From Onthophagus taurus (lineage: Eukaryota; Arthropoda; Insecta; Coleoptera; Scarabaeidae): a stretch of 64,000 nucleotides of DNA. Where the stretch lies: NCBI RefSeq assembly GCF_036711975.1, contig NC_091966.1, positions 24,497,501-24,561,500 of the forward strand, read 5' to 3'. Below are positions 1 through 14,400 of this stretch, piece by piece (within the stretch, counting starts at the first letter, position 1; each line of letters starts with the position of its first letter). The translations under genes were made by a program, and so were the position numbers. The notes beneath the pieces are model-generated. The model was not told the origin of the DNA. It saw only the letters and a program-made list of their open reading frames with translations, and searched no databases.

Positions 1-840
1 TACTCAACTTTACTTTTCCTTTCATCTTTAAGTATGTAGATGATATGATGATACTGTGCGGTTCCCTCAGACCAGATTGACAGTGTTCTTGACGTATTTA
101 ATGGTTTTAATGAGAGGTTAACGCATATGTACCTTTTGTGGGCACGAAGGTTATTAGAAATGATGACCAGACCATTATCTTGGATTGGTACACTAAATCC
201 ACATACTCGGGTAGATTCATAAATTTTTATTCCAATAATCCTATCAATCAAAAGATTAATACTATTCTCGCCATGCAGGATAGAATTAAATTAATTTCCA
301 ACCCTGTTTTTTGGGAAAGTAATAAAGCATTTTCATTAATAATGGCTTTCCACCTCGTCTTTTGGGTGGCATCCTTAACCACAACAGTAGTAAAATTAAT
401 ATTATTGACATGACAGCGCCACAACATACTGTTAACACAACTAGGATCACTAAATATATAAAAATACCTTATCTAATCGGTCTCACCAAACAACTGAATT
501 CTCTACTATCCTCTGAAACTCTGAGGTTTTCTAACACCAATTGTTTACCTCTTTCTTGTCTATTCTCAAGAACTAAAGAACCTGTACCGTTGTTATCCAA
601 GTCAAATGTCATCTATAAGATCCCATGTAGCAATTGCGATGGTTCATAAATGGGAACTACTTCTCAATACTTATCTAGCCGTATCAACCAGGATAAGAAA
701 GATTAAGACAGAATTGAATTGCAATAAGAGACTCTTTCTAGAAATGGTTTATATTAATAGGGAAGATTGATCGGTGAAGTTTAGAACGGATACTGAAAAT
801 TTAAGTTCTCTATATGCCTTCCTAATTACTAATAATTGGT
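1..840 (+). pseudogene. Penelope-like retroelement: RT 3' part and GIY-YIG start, decayed
   Basis: Broken coding remains of a Penelope-like element whose 5' part lies before the window. A YVDD reverse-transcriptase motif is at 34-45. It is followed by a stretch starting at 138 that reads DWYTKSTYSGRFINFYSNN, the family's usual post-YVDD region (normally WYxKPTxSGRxLNFxS). The frame then shifts: 362-649 carries SRTKEPVPLLSKSNVIYKIPC, the linker into the GIY-YIG endonuclease. A stop near 649 separates it from YMGTTSQYLSSR, the GIY-YIG core (normally YIGQTSQ). Several frameshifts and stops mean it cannot be expressed. Family assignment is firm, activity excluded. Confidence 0.8.
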
Positions 841-1248
841 CTTCCAGTAACAACTAAAGAGATAACTCTAGTTGTTGTTTTTTTTTTAACTTTTTGACTT
901 ATTTGGCTTTTCTGATATTTTTACAGTTTTAAATATAATTCATTTTATTGTTTTTTGTTATTAAATTTTGGAATTGTAATGTTTTTCACTTTTTGTCATT
1001 TTTGTAAAATAAAGATCGTTTTTTTCCCTTCCTTGTTCCTTTTGGTCTTACATGTAAATCTGGTTTTTTCAACTTTTAACGTGGCTCGTGCCGAACTTTA
1101 ATATTTAGACGTTATTATAGACGTTATTATTTAACCATAACGGATTACGTTATGTATGGTTTTTTATGCTTCCATTTGTAAGTATTGTTCAATTTTAATT
1201 TTTCTTTAATTGTAAGTCTTGGCCTTTGTTTTGTTTTAATTGATTAGT

Positions 1249-1291
1249 GTTGCCCTGAAGAAGGAATAAAATTATTCCGAAAGCTCGGTTA
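1249..1291 (+). ncRNA. Hammerhead-ribozyme-like motif in Penelope-like element 1
   Basis: Conserved hammerhead core in the right order: CTGAAGA at 1255-1261, a hairpin at 1263-1278 (GGAATA pairing with TATTCC), GAA at 1279-1281, the self-complementary AGCT at 1282-1285 as helix III, then C (cleavage position) and GG, which pairs with CC just before the core. Penelope-like elements are known to carry small type-I hammerheads with very short helix III that work best as dimers. It sits about 600 bp after the GIY-YIG remains. Helix I is weak here (2-3 bp), so activity is doubtful. Confidence 0.55.
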
Positions 1292-1292
1292 A

Positions 1293-2498
1293 AAGAAAAA
1301 AGTACAACTTTGTTGAATTTCCCAGAATTTCCACATTTACTATATTGTAACGACCAAGATTCTTTTCCACGTATTTTCTAGTGTTAGTTCTAGTTCTAAT
1401 TTTTATTTTGATTTTAATAGAAGAATTCTAGTAATGTATTTTTGCTGTGTAGTAACCCGTTTCTTGAAAATGTGTTATGACTCCATTTTCGCCACTTTCC
1501 GTATTATCTGGGTAGATGGAAATTAGTTTCAGAAATTAAGCAAACATCAATATTTTCTGGTTATATCGCATTCCAATCAAGAAACTTTATCCATTTCTAA
1601 GCCTAATAAGCCAGGCGCCTTAGATTTTTGGTCCAGTCTTCTCTTTATATTTCTTGTAATCATTTGACTATATGTCGTGTTTAGATTTGATCGTTAATTT
1701 AGGTTTTGTAATTATTTTATAATCACAATTACTTTGTGCTTTCAATTGATTATTATCATATTGTTTATTATTGAGTTAGCTTTGCGCCGTAATGAACACA
1801 TATTAGAGGAGTACTCTTTAGATTGTCACACTACGCTGTGCGATGTTTGCTCTGATATTAACAGTTAGTTCAACAAATATACCTACTATACAGAGTGGTG
1901 GTTTAACAAACATATACTAACAATGATGTTCGTAAAAGCGTCTTTTCGCTAACTTTTCGTGCTCCATGTCACACATTTATATTACCTATAAATGTTAATA
2001 TTGGTTTGTATCACGTAGATTAATAGCGAAAAAATGTTTGTTTGAAATAATAGTCTCCTAAATTTGTAGAATTGTTTGAAAAATATCTATTACCTTAAGA
2101 ATTACTAAATAGTCTAAAAACTATGTATAAACAAGTCAATTTTTTATACTATCTTATATGTATATTGACAAATTAAGTAATATATCATTAAAACACGGTT
2201 CAAACTTGTTAAATTGTCTTAAATAATGATAAATTATATCAAAATTCTCAATCACAATCTTAAATATTCATAAAAATCAAATTATATTACAACAAAAAAG
2301 TTAAAAGGTATTAAAACGGCTTAAAAATATCTTCTTTGGTTGCGATTTTCATTCTTGTTCTTCCTCAAAACGAAAAAAAAGCAAACGTGAAAGTTTAACT
2401 TTTTTAAATATGTCAATTAGAATAAAAGGGCTTTTCAAATATCTATATATCGTTTCTAGTTTCTTATTAATAATAAACTTTTTTTATTTTTTTTACAG
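1293..2498. other. AT-rich non-coding stretch before the WSD main exon
   Basis: No gene, RNA or repeat with clear ends is recognised. The first short exon(s) of the WSD-like gene should lie here or upstream of the window, because the main exon starts at a polypyrimidine tract and AG acceptor ending at 2498 and not at a start codon. Confidence 0.5.
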
Positions 2499-5400
2499 TA
2501 TCTATTTGGAAAAACCCCAGGATTAAAAACTTTAAAAAAAATTAACGGAATCAACATAATATTCGTTTTACTTTCAATAATATTTAGTTTAATATCGTTA
2601 ATACTTTTAACAATATTACTACTACCATTAGCAGCGTATAAAAAAGTAGTTTCGATCTATTTAAAAAGTAAATATAAAGATGATTTTGGTGAAATGCTCG
2701 AAGGTATCGACAATCTATGGGCAATTGAAACGAAGCAGTCAAGACACATCATAAATGCTTTAATGTATATTGAATACAATGATTCCAAAGAAAGCATTAT
2801 GGCACGAATTTACGAAGTTTTTAAAGAAAAACTGGTTTATCAATTTACGTGCGTTCGAAAACGAGAGCTTGGATATTATTTTCGACTTTTAAATCGGATA
2901 AAGCCCGAAGACTTAATATCGAAGTGGAATTTATCCGACGAGGAGTTGTCGAATAAAGATGCTTTTGAGGATGCTTTAAGAAAAATAAGTAATCAACCGA
3001 TGCCTATTAATGATACAGCTTGTTTTCAATTGTTAGCTTCAATGGTACCTATTACATTTTCACCCAGCTGTAATAACAATAATGGAAATAGTAAGAAAGT
3101 TTATCCAATTATGTTAAGAATTCATCATTCAGTAGGAGATGGTGTCGCATTGCTAAGTTTTCTATTGAAAAATGTATCTGATGAAAAAATAAACGTTGAA
3201 GAAGAAATCGTTAAAAGAATTATGAAAAACAACACGAAACCACCAAAAAAGAATAATTTATCTTCGTATGTTACAAAAGTTATTGACACCATCAAAAAAA
3301 TTTCCAATCTTAATGTGTACTATTTTGCACCGATTGAAAAACGTGATCAAAATTGCTTACACGGTCCAAGCTTATCCGGAAAACAAATTCTAACCTCTTA
3401 TTTAGAAGAAAATCCGGTTTACGTTAATAAAATCAAATCGATTAAAAAACGCATTCCGGGTTGTTCGTTTTCGGACGTTATACTAACAGCTATTTCAGCC
3501 AGTTTTCATGAATATTTCACGAAATACGCGGAAGAGGTTCCCGAAACCATGTGTTTATCTTTCATTTTGAAACGATTCGATAAAAATTTGAATTATACTG
3601 TTACATATGATGGTAAAAAAGAATTCGATTTAGGAAACCATTTTTCAATGGGAATGTTGAAATTACCGATTCGAATTAACGTAAATGATCCAAGAAAGCC
3701 TTTACAGGAACGTTTATACAAGGTTAAAGAGGAAAGTGAAAAAATAAGAAATTCTGTTGATATTTTGGTAAGTACAATATAAAATTAGTTAGTTACAAGA
3801 GAAAGAAAATATTTAAAAAATTGAAATTGCGTATTTAAAAATTTATCGAAAAAATTTATAATTACGTACGTTATAATATATACAGCGTGTCCCGTATCTT
3901 CCGCATCAGAGCATTATACGGTTGTAGGATACATTATTCTGAAGCGATCTTTCTAATAAAATTTTTTCGAAATGTTTATAATAACCGCACGGGAACTGTT
4001 TAAAGGAACTGTTTTTCGTCCAATCAGCAGATCGCAAATCAGACTCAGGTAATCGGTGCCACCCTCGGCCGGTTCGCTACGCCGATGATAACTCGTTTCC
4101 CACGTGTACTCACCAATAGATTCGTCATGGAAAGAGAAATAAACTTTTTCGATGAATCAAAGTCGTCCGTTATTGGTCGTCGTTAAACAGTTCCGGTGCA
4201 GAAAGACATTCTTTTCTCCAATACTCTCGAGTTGTCTTTGTAACGAAAACTAATCGGTACAACACTTTTCTTTAAACCTGGCTTTGCTGCATATAGAGTT
4301 ATAAACCAGCCAATCACTTTAAAATTGCAAGATACTAAACAATGTTTGTTCACATACCTCATTTAAATGGGTTTATTAAATTTTAAGGTTGCTTTAGAAA
4401 AATCATTAAACAGAAAAAGTATCCATTAAATTTGAACACATGTAATGTTCAATTTCTTCATTACCTTTTCCATAAAGATCGTTCTTCCAACGAGATGTAA
4501 TCGGGAAATAGAGAAGCGACACTTTCTGCCTTTTCTCTCTATCGCTTATGGTGCTGCAGTCCGCTGTCGGCAACCGTGGCCTTTCTCAATTTCAGCTTCC
4601 ATACTTCTCTATATCTTACTTCTTTCTTCCAATTCCTGTATCCTAGCATTTCTTTACATCAATATCAACCGTCTCCTCCCATGTTTTCCATGGCTTCCCT
4701 TTCAGTCTCACTGCTTGCATTTTTCTGTTTATTAGCATTCTAGGAAGCCTTAATCTCCGTAATCTTGTTGTTAGTTACGTTTTGGTTCTACTTTGGAACA
4801 TAACTTTTGTTTTTTTCCTTATAATCGTTAATCGTACTACTTTAGCAGCTTCTTTTATTGTATTGTATGTTTCCTCTACGTCTTTCATTATTCACCTCAT
4901 AATGTTGAAATCTGCATTTGCAGCCATTTGAACACAATGAACATTTTATTGAACAGTAGGTTGAATCTTCCTACCCATTTTGCTTATTTCATAGTCAAGG
5001 GCGAGGTTAAATAGCGCTGGAGCCAGCCCATCATCTTGGTTAAGCCCTTGTGATGAGTCATCACTGATGACACATGTTTCGGTTTATAAATATGTTGTAC
5101 ATTCAGTATTTTTTGGTGAAACTTTTCAGATTTCCGATTTGTAAACTCCTAAAAAGTTTTGATGGTAGACTTTATACAAATCCATACCTTACGCTCTTGT
5201 TTATTTAATTTGGTCTTGAATGGACGTCATATTTTAACACCTTCCATATATTTGGATTAATTAGCGTAGGTACCTACAAAATTAACACCAAATGTATTTT
5301 ATTATAATTTATTTCATAGCAGATTTTTACATCACCTATCCATGGAAATGAATTCTTCAAACGCAGAAAATCGTGGAGATATTTATCTAATGATTTTATC

Positions 5401-8400
5401 AAAACATTTCCTATTCCAAATTAACTGATAAGTAGAGGCAACAAAATCTTGTATTTCGGTACTAAAATATCGGAAAGACATTTTTTAATGACATTTTTAA
5501 CGAGCTTTCCGCTTTCAGAGAGATGTTAATAATATGTTTATCTGAATATGAGAACCTATAAAGATTTGATCAAAACCGGTTTATTACTTCATTTACTTCA
5601 TTGAGAAATCTGTTTAAGCTGAAACTGTTTCAAGTAAATCCAACATTGAATCGTATCAAGTATAATGCTAGTTAAGAAGAACAGATTAATTGGTAATAGA
5701 TAGCAGTTTGTAATATCTTCTAGTTGGTTAATTTCATATTTATACCTATACCTTTTTACTGTTTGTTACAAATTTTATTAACAGACTTTCACTTTTATGT
5801 ATTAGAAAATATATGTGACCTGGACTACGGAAAGGGGGTTTATGTGCGAAAATTTTATTTTATTTTTACGAAAAAAAAATCTAAAGTTAAATTTTACATT
5901 TTGCGTTTCTAATTTAAAGACATTAAACTTTCGATGCAAATAACTCAGCCGCGAAAATAGTTGCGAAGCTGACGTTAAGTTCATTGAAAAGACCGCATTT
6001 TACACTATTAGAAGATACAAAATCTCAAAATCAACCTCTTGACACCTAAACCCCCTTTCCATAGTCCACGTACTAAATATGTACTATGGCTACCGTTATG
6101 GCTAACGAAGCATCTGGCATATCAAGAAAAGAGCAGTTGTTCATGGGTATTCTGCACATTGACAAAAACTATTCGATCAAAGATATATTCGTAGGATTTT
6201 CACCACTATCGAATTTTCTATTGGGCAAGGACAAACTCGCGGATCTTGGATTTGATGAATGTTCGACAATGGCTGGAAAAGAATCGGGTTTACAAGGAAG
6301 AATTAAAATGTAGTTTCGAACCATACGTTGGATGCAACATTTTCCACATCGCAAATCCAACATATTTGATGTTTAAAGTACAATTTGCAGAACAGGTTTA
6401 TTCTGTTCAAAACTGTTGTAAAGACACACACGGTTCCAATATTGGGAAGGGGAGAAATATCATCAGATTTAAGACTTCATGGCACTTTGAAGAAAACTGA
6501 CGTTTTTCAAGCAGTAGCCAAGGTAATTATTACTTTTATAGCTGATCAGTGATCAGTGATTGAGTTGGACTGTGCATCTTAAGGGGTTCCATCGATAGAA
6601 GGTGAAAGACAATAATTAATTTTGCGATGATGTGTTATGTTAGATGTTTACGCACTGACTCCAAGGAAATTAGTTGGTGATTTTTCTAATAAATGACAGT
6701 AATAAAAATGTTTCAAAAAGTAAACAATAACATAAATTTTCTACCTACTTACAATGTGAAACCTAGTCGACTTAAATGTAATAAATCAACATTATCGGAG
6801 TTCTCATTGATTGGTTCAGGTTGAAGATATATAGGTTAGTAACTAAACTAAGCAACTAATCTCTGTACAATTACGTCACAATCTATACCCATGGATGTAC
6901 TCCTGAAGGAAAAGAATTATTTTCAATAGAATACGACACAAATATCCATGATGACAGTATAGCTAGAAACGGAAGTTCAAATTTTATGAAACCAAATATT
7001 GCAAGAATATGAAATACAGTGAGTAAATAGTTGTGTGAGTTTCATAATTAACAATATAATTTAGTTGGAGGTGAAGATAATATTATAGAACGTGCGATTG
7101 TGTTTTCTGTATTTATTGTATCTTTTTGGTTGTACTGTTTGTCAAATGAAAGGTGTTTTTGTATCACTTTACCCCACTGTACTTAATTATGTACAATATT
7201 ATTATTATTATTATTGCTGCCGGGCTGAGGAGGGCGGCCCCTCTCGTTACCGCGACCTATAAGATCTATTGTAACTTTAGCCCTCCAAAGGTTTAGGGCA
7301 AATGTAGGTCCTTAATGAACCTTAGTATTGTCCTGAGGTCTTGAACCTTTATGTCGGTAGGTAACAGGGGAGTTTTACCGAAGACGTTGTGCCTTAGACG
7401 TCCTCTGGCGACGCAATTGCACAGTATATGTTCAGCAGTTTCTGACTCGTCGTTGCATAGTCGACAAGTTTGCTCCTCAGCTTGTCCAATGTGGAAGACG
7501 TGGTATTTTAGGGGCACATGGCCGGTTAGGTAGCCTGAGAGCGTTCTTAGATCCCCTTTGCTGAGGCATAAAACCTCTTTGGTTTTGTTTTGCGACGGAG
7601 TTATCATACTCTTCGCTTGTCTGTGACCTGGAAGTTCTTTCCAGCGTAAGGCTATCTTTGAAGCCTCCAAGTTGTTGATTATTTGTTTTAGGTGGCTTTT
7701 TTGTAGTCCACATCCAGGTTGGGGTCCAATGAAGGGCGTGTTTGGCCAGCTTGTCGGCCTTCTCATTGCCCTCAATGTTGCTGTGACCTGGAACCCACCA
7801 TAGGGTAACATCATTGCCCCTAGCGAGTTCTCTCAGGTTGTTGGTGCACTCTCTGATCAGTGCGGAGCCACACGTGTAGGCCTGAATTGCCTCTAAGGCG
7901 GCCCGACTATCTGTGAAAATGTTTATGGATGCACCTTTTTGTCCCTTCTGTAGGTTCAAAGCGGTGCAGAAGTTTATAGCAAGAACTTCTGCTTGGAAAA
8001 TTGTTAAGTCCGAGCTGAGGGGCAATTTGATATGGCTATTTGGTCCACTGATGCCCATGCCTACTCCAGATCTTACTGTCTTTGAAGCATCGGTGTACCA
8101 GGCTAGGGCTCCTCTTTTTAGTTGAGGCCCTCCTTTCGCCCAATCATCCCTGCTACTAAATATGACCTTATACGGTTGGTTGAAATTGTATTCCGTCGGT
8201 ATAAGGTCCGTTTTAATTTCAATCAGGTGATTTAGATATGGGTCTTTGAGGATCTCGAGGTGTCCTCTGAGATTACCCTGCATCAACTTGAGTGAAGAAA
8301 CAGTTTTCAGTGATAAGGCACTTAAGGCTGCCTCCTTTTGTATATATATGTGGAGCGGTGTGAGACCAAGTAGGGCTTCCAAAGCAGCCGTCGGACAGGA

Positions 8401-11400
8401 TCTCATTGCACCCGTTATGTTAAGACATGCTAACCACTGGATTTGTGCCAGCTGTTGTTGAGCTGTCTTATGTTTTGTTTTTGGCCACCAAACCAATGAG
8501 GCGTAGGCGACCATGGGTCTGATTATTGCTACGTAGGCCCAATGAGCCATTCGTGGTTTGAGACCCCAGTTCCTTCCTAGGAGCCTGCGGCAGATCTGGT
8601 TTGCCATGATGGCCTTTTTCCTCACCTTATCTAAGTGTGAGTTCCAGTTTAGTTTACTATCAAGTATTACCCCTAGGTATTTGGTTTCTGTTTTGAGGTT
8701 AATAGTTCTGCTTTCAATGGAGGGTGCTTTTATTTGTAGCTTCCTTCTCCGAGTGAAAGGGACTATTTCGATTTTATTGGGATTGATGCTGAGCGCATTG
8801 CTTCTGCATCAAGTACTGGTGAGTAGTAGGGCTTTCTGCATTAGCTGAGTTATGATTGATTCATATTTACCTCGGATTGTGATTACCAGGTCATCAGCAT
8901 ACCCTTGTATCTTAAATCCGTTTTTAGTTAGGATGTTCATCAAGTCATCAACTACCAGGCACCATAATAGAGGTGATAGCACTCCCCCTTGGGGACATCC
9001 TCTTAGCGCCTTTATAGTCAGCGACTCGCCTCCCAGACTGGCTGTGATCTGCCGACTTTTCAACATGGCTATACACCACTTGATTGTCGACGGATGTATG
9101 TCTTTTGCGTTTAAAGCCTTCTCTATGGATTCATATGAAGTGTTATCAAACGCACCCTCTATATCTATGAAGGCACAAAGGGCTATCTCTTTGGTTGCAA
9201 TTGCCTCCTCTAAGGTGCTAGTCAAAGCATGGAGAGCGGTAATTGTTGATTTTGCTTTCTGGTAAGCATGTTGGCTAGGGTGGAGTGGATTTGTGAGAAG
9301 CACTCCGTTCCTTAGGTATTGATCGATTACCTTTTCCATCCCTTTGAGGAGAAATGAAGTTAGGCTAATTGGTCTGTACGCCTTGGGGTCCGCGTTTGAA
9401 CGCCTACCACCTTTAGGTATGAAGACCACCTTTACTTTCCTCCATAGAGTGGGTATATAGCTAAAGCTGTAGCTAGCTATATAAAGGGATATTATTATTG
9501 GGAGAAGTTCTTCTAAGCCTTTTTGCAGAAAGATAGGCAGAATTCCATCTCCTCCAGGTGATTTTAGGGGCTTGAAATTCGAGATAGCCCACCTTACTCT
9601 GTTGGGTGTGAAAATATATATATACCCTACCTGATGGACGGGTTATGTCCATTACTTCAGGGTCGGCATCTGCATGGGGGCAGACTTTTGAGGAAGGAAA
9701 GTGTGTACTCAGTAGGAGCTCCAACGATTCCTTAGCATCCTCTGTATATTTACCATCTTGTTTGCATAGGTGGCCTAGATCAGTGTTGTGATCTTTTGCC
9801 AAGATCTTATGCAGACGAGCAACTGTAGGCGTATTGTCTATGCCTTCACAGAAGCTGCGCCAGGTTTTTCTTTTGGCTTTGCGGATAGCCAAGTTACCGT
9901 ATTTTCTCGAATCTTATCCGCACTCGAATCTAATCCGCACCCCGATTTTAAAAATGCAATGATGGTAAAAAAAGTTGGTTTTCCAATGTAATCCACATCC
10001 GATTGTAATCCGCATTTGATTTTAGAGCATACAAAATTTGTAAAAAGGGTGCGGATTAGATTCGAGAAAATACGGTATATTCCGTTAGGGCTTTCCTATA
10101 GACATCCCATGTTTGCTCGAGTTTGGATTTCCTGACTTTATTATATAGTCTTCTAACCATGACTCGCTGGTTTTCAAGGTCCTTGTTCCACCAAGGCACA
10201 TTGGATTGTGCTCTTTTGTGTTTTATTGGACAGCTTGATTCATACGCACTATGTATGAGATTGTTTAGTTGAACAGAGGTTATTTCTAGATCCTCTCTGC
10301 TTTCAATCTTTGTTTTGATTTCATCAACCTCTTCGCCGATGTGTCTACAAAAAGAGCACCAATCAGTGAGTGAGGGGATTCTGAATTCTGTTTGTTTTGT
10401 CATGTCTGCTATGTACAATATACATGAAGTACACTTTTTTGTTTTCCTTATTCCTATTGGGCTCAGGGTGCAGAAGAATTATTGTTTCCTATGTCCGTCT
10501 TATTTAGTGTATGTTTAAATTGTAGTGTTATTGCGACAGATAGCACTACCCATAATTTCCCATTTGAAATCCTATCTTCAAGGAAGGGAGCTATGTATTG
10601 AGTACATTAACAATATTTCCGTTTCGATTTCTCGCAGATCGGGAATGTCATATGAATTGAACTTTGGGACACCTCCTCGATTTTTAATTTAATTTTTACG
10701 ATAGATATTACGAATTCACCCAAACGTGTGAAAAACTCCTGTTAACAGATAATCAGAATATTTTTACTTCAATTGAGCCGCATTATATAAAGTTATTAAT
10801 GTTGCGTAGGTAACAATTTCATCTGAATGTGTCCAAATGCGCTGTTATGTTATTCTCTACAAGTTCTCTAATACGCTCTCAATATTATATCAAAAATTGA
10901 TTTGCGTAGTACATACAATTTCACTGATTTAGGTGCAATATTTTGTTCTATGTACAAAATCTTATCAAACGTATGGATTTTATTATAGTAATTGTAATGA
11001 ATTTCGACCATCTGCCTTCTTAAATGTTTTGATTCGTTACTTTTATTCGTCTAGAGTACGTAGTATTGGTTTGGCAAAATATTATACAAAACATATTAAT
11101 TCCTTCGAGCACACACAAATTTTTGTGTTTAAAATTGCAGCTTTGAGTGTTAGAAAGTTTTTAATACTTTATTAGTTTTTTGATATTGTATTGTTACATC
11201 ACAGTAAAGATACGCAATTTGGTTAATGATACCGAATTTTCTGAATCCTTTGAAATTAACTCTAACGATAAAGTGTTTTAAATAGTGGTAGTTGAAGCGA
11301 AAATGTAATACGCAATCTCTATTAAGAACATTTGGGATACAACGAAACGCAAGTTGTTATCGTTTGGATAACACTAATGGTCCGTTTGTAAACGCTTTCT

Positions 11401-14400
11401 GCTTCCCATTTCGATTATATTATGTAATCGTTATTGCAGACGCAAAGCAACAACACAAGAAATATTTTTCCTGGTTAAATTAAAAACTGTTAAATATTTA
11501 AATTAAACTGTAATGATTATGAACAGTTGTCTCTATTAATGTTAAATAAAACATTTATTTACACATAAATAAGCAAAAATATTTCCTGGACAGTCCTAAA
11601 ATATCTACGAAATTTTCTAGTGTAATTGTTTTAAAGAATCTGCATGATTTATAAATGGTATTTTCTTTATGAAGTGAAAGGTTGCTTTGAACGTTGTATG
11701 TATTTATTTTTTGATAGTCTGCAATATATCTAATTATATATTCTTTTAAGCAGTTTTCTCTCGAATCCCCTTAATACCTCTTCGTCTGTCCGCACTAAGA
11801 CCAATGTTTCCGACACATAGGTAAGTACGGGCCGTATTAGAGTCTATCCTCTTTTTTATTTCTTCGCTGACCGATTTTTTATTATTCATTAGGGATCCCA
11901 AGTATGCGAAACTGCTAACCATCTCTATCTCTATCTTATGTTTCCACCACCAGCCTTTGCCACCAAATATACTTGGTCTTTGTAAAATTTATCTTTAAGC
12001 CCATCTTCTCTGTCTCTGTCTTCGACCTTGTAAAAGCGTTCTTCTCCTCGCCTGTACCACTTTTCCCTAGGTTTTGATTGTGAATAATGTTCATTGCAGT
12101 AGAGGCAAGCAGCATCATCCAAATTGTCTTGTTGCAGATATTTTTCCAGAGCCGCTTGATTTTTTCACCACTGTCGTCATTTGCAAAATTTTTATTATTT
12201 ACTAAAACTTGTCATTTCGCTGTTCTTGCACTAATTTTTCGTAGTTTGACTGCCTTTTGACTACCTATTAAGTTTCTTTAAGCTCATCATGTTCTGGTGA
12301 ATCTCATCATGTATTCAATGTTCCTGTTTTTCCACGTTTTCTACCCCTCTGTTGCATTGACTGAATATCAGCGACTAAAAGCGGATGACAAATATCTTTG
12401 ACCGATATTTTAAGAGTTGATTCGGATGATACATTGAGAACTGATGATTTAGTGTATGTAGTAAAAGGTCCTGGTAAAGACACAGAACTTTCCAATTGAA
12501 CGATATTTTCTTCTTGCTTACTTGGGGAGGCTTTATCAATGTTACCTTGATTGGAAGATCCTGGCATATCATTTTTGGGTTATTTGAGGTTTATCGGTTG
12601 TTAAAGCTGATGAAAACTGCCACTCTTCAAAAACGTCCGGGTTAAACGGATGTATTCCTGTTTTCCTTTGTGGGTATGGCACTTTTTAGATAGGCACTTT
12701 TTAGATTCTGTCGCAACCAGAGTTGAATTTCTTGTCCGTAATAAGTTTGCAAAGGTCGAAAAAATCCCACGCCCAGGAACTGGGCATGATGGGAACAGTG
12801 GTCAGGAAAGCAAAATAGTACAATTCCGTTTTGTTTTGCGTACTGCAAGACTTCAAGGCTTTTGTGGCTGCTATAACCATCTAATAATAACAGAATCAGA
12901 TTTCCTAGAGACGTTTTCGTGTATTTGACAAAATGTTTTACTCATTTGCAGAAAAGTTCGCTGGTCATACAGCCTTTCTCCTGTACAAACGAAATGCATC
13001 CCGGTTGATCTTTCACGGGGAAAAAATATAACAGGAGGTATGTAAAAACCAATGGCACTCATTGAACATGCGACAGTAAGCTGAGGGCTCTAACTTGTTT
13101 GCGACCTTTACAAGCATATATTTTTTGAGACCTCTTTTGAACTGTAATCAATCCAGACTCATCCATATTGTATACATATGTTCTGTGGAAGAAATCGGTG
13201 TTTTTCCAAAATACATGCTATTGACTTGAAGTATACCAGGATATTAGGTTTTTTGAAAGCTAACGAAGTACTTTCGGGATTTTTTAAAGATATGCGGGGA
13301 TTGCATCTTAAAAATCATTGGACCCAGCCATTTTGCGTTCCTTGTTAAAATTGTGCCTAAAGCCGTTTCTTTCTGCTATTTCGTAGACCAACTTACGCAA
13401 ATCTGCGCTGGTTAGACTGAAAAAACGTGATTCCATGTCGATCATGTAATCAACAATTTCTTTTTCATTAGAAAAAATGACCCCTGTTTAAGAACACCTT
13501 TATTCGTGGCTAATCTTCTCCTTAACGTGGTTTTGGGGACGTTAAAAGTTTCAGCGGCCAGCTTATACCCCATTTTTATGGCTTGTACATTCTTGATGGT
13601 TTGTTTCATATTAACTTCATCCCATTGCTGTCTTTTAGTGGCCATATCTGAAAACAATAAAAAATATGTATTACCTACCGACTGTCTTACGTATAAAATA
13701 CATAGTAATGTGTTATTGCTATGATGGAACTCTGGTTCATCAAAGGAGAGAATACATGGGGCTATCATAGGCAAAAGTGCATACCGTTTGTTAAAGTAAA
13801 CAAACTTGTTATGTTTACTTTAAACTAAATTTCGATACAAATACAGTAACACGATATACACACGAACATTTGATATAAAATCCTATTCTAGATTGCTTGT
13901 TTTAAGATAAATATTTTATTTTCAAACCCCGACACCTTCCTATGGCCGACGCACATTTCATACTCAGTGTTGTTAAATACCCGGGTATTTATTTTCAAGG
14001 GTAAATTTCCTGGATATATACCCGGGGGTATTTACCCAAGATGGGTATTTAGAGGTATTTATAAAATTTAATTTAAATTGAGTTGATGGTAGTTTTGCAA
14101 GCACTTCAAGAATGCAGAGTCGATTATCGATATACCAAACTTATTTATAACATCTACAAGAATACTACAATGACGGTAAAATTGCATGAAAGTACTGAAA
14201 AGAGTAGAAGTAGTAAAATACTGATTGTGAGTAAAACAAGGCGAGACACTGTTTAACCAAAATTGTTCATCACAGCCCTCACAGTACATTTAAACAACTG
14301 GATTGGACCCAAAAAGGTATAAACATTGATTGCAAATGCTTAAGTAATTTGCGCTACGCGAACGATATAGTTCTTATATCGCTTAGCCTTGGAGAGATTA

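Larger units (their letters stand above)
7195..10440 (-). mobile_element. LOA-type non-LTR retrotransposon, 5'-truncated, with RNase H
   Basis: Minus-strand element ending at 7195-7216 in an (AAT)n tail and 5'-truncated near 10420. In order it holds the endonuclease-RT linker (10418-10080 and 9892-9473), the RT with YADD, an RNase H domain, and a C-terminal Cys-rich motif. A 179-bp MITE (9897-10075) interrupts the linker. RT with RNase H and YRPISLTSFLLK / FIDIEGAFDNTSY motifs points to the LOA/I group. Several frameshifts make it non-functional. Confidence 0.8.

Noticed and set aside
5045..5100. Hammerhead-like blocks (CTGATGA and CGAAAC) near an RTE-like fragment
   Set aside because: CTGATGA and GAAA are on opposite strands or in the wrong order, and H17 would be G, so no hammerhead fold can form.
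7913..9265. Plus-strand frames of 70-137 codons across the LOA element
   Set aside because: Antisense to RT and RNase H with no domain of their own.
10933..11483. Plus-strand frames of 80 and 63 codons
   Set aside because: No domain, no splice support, and AT-rich context. Treated as chance.
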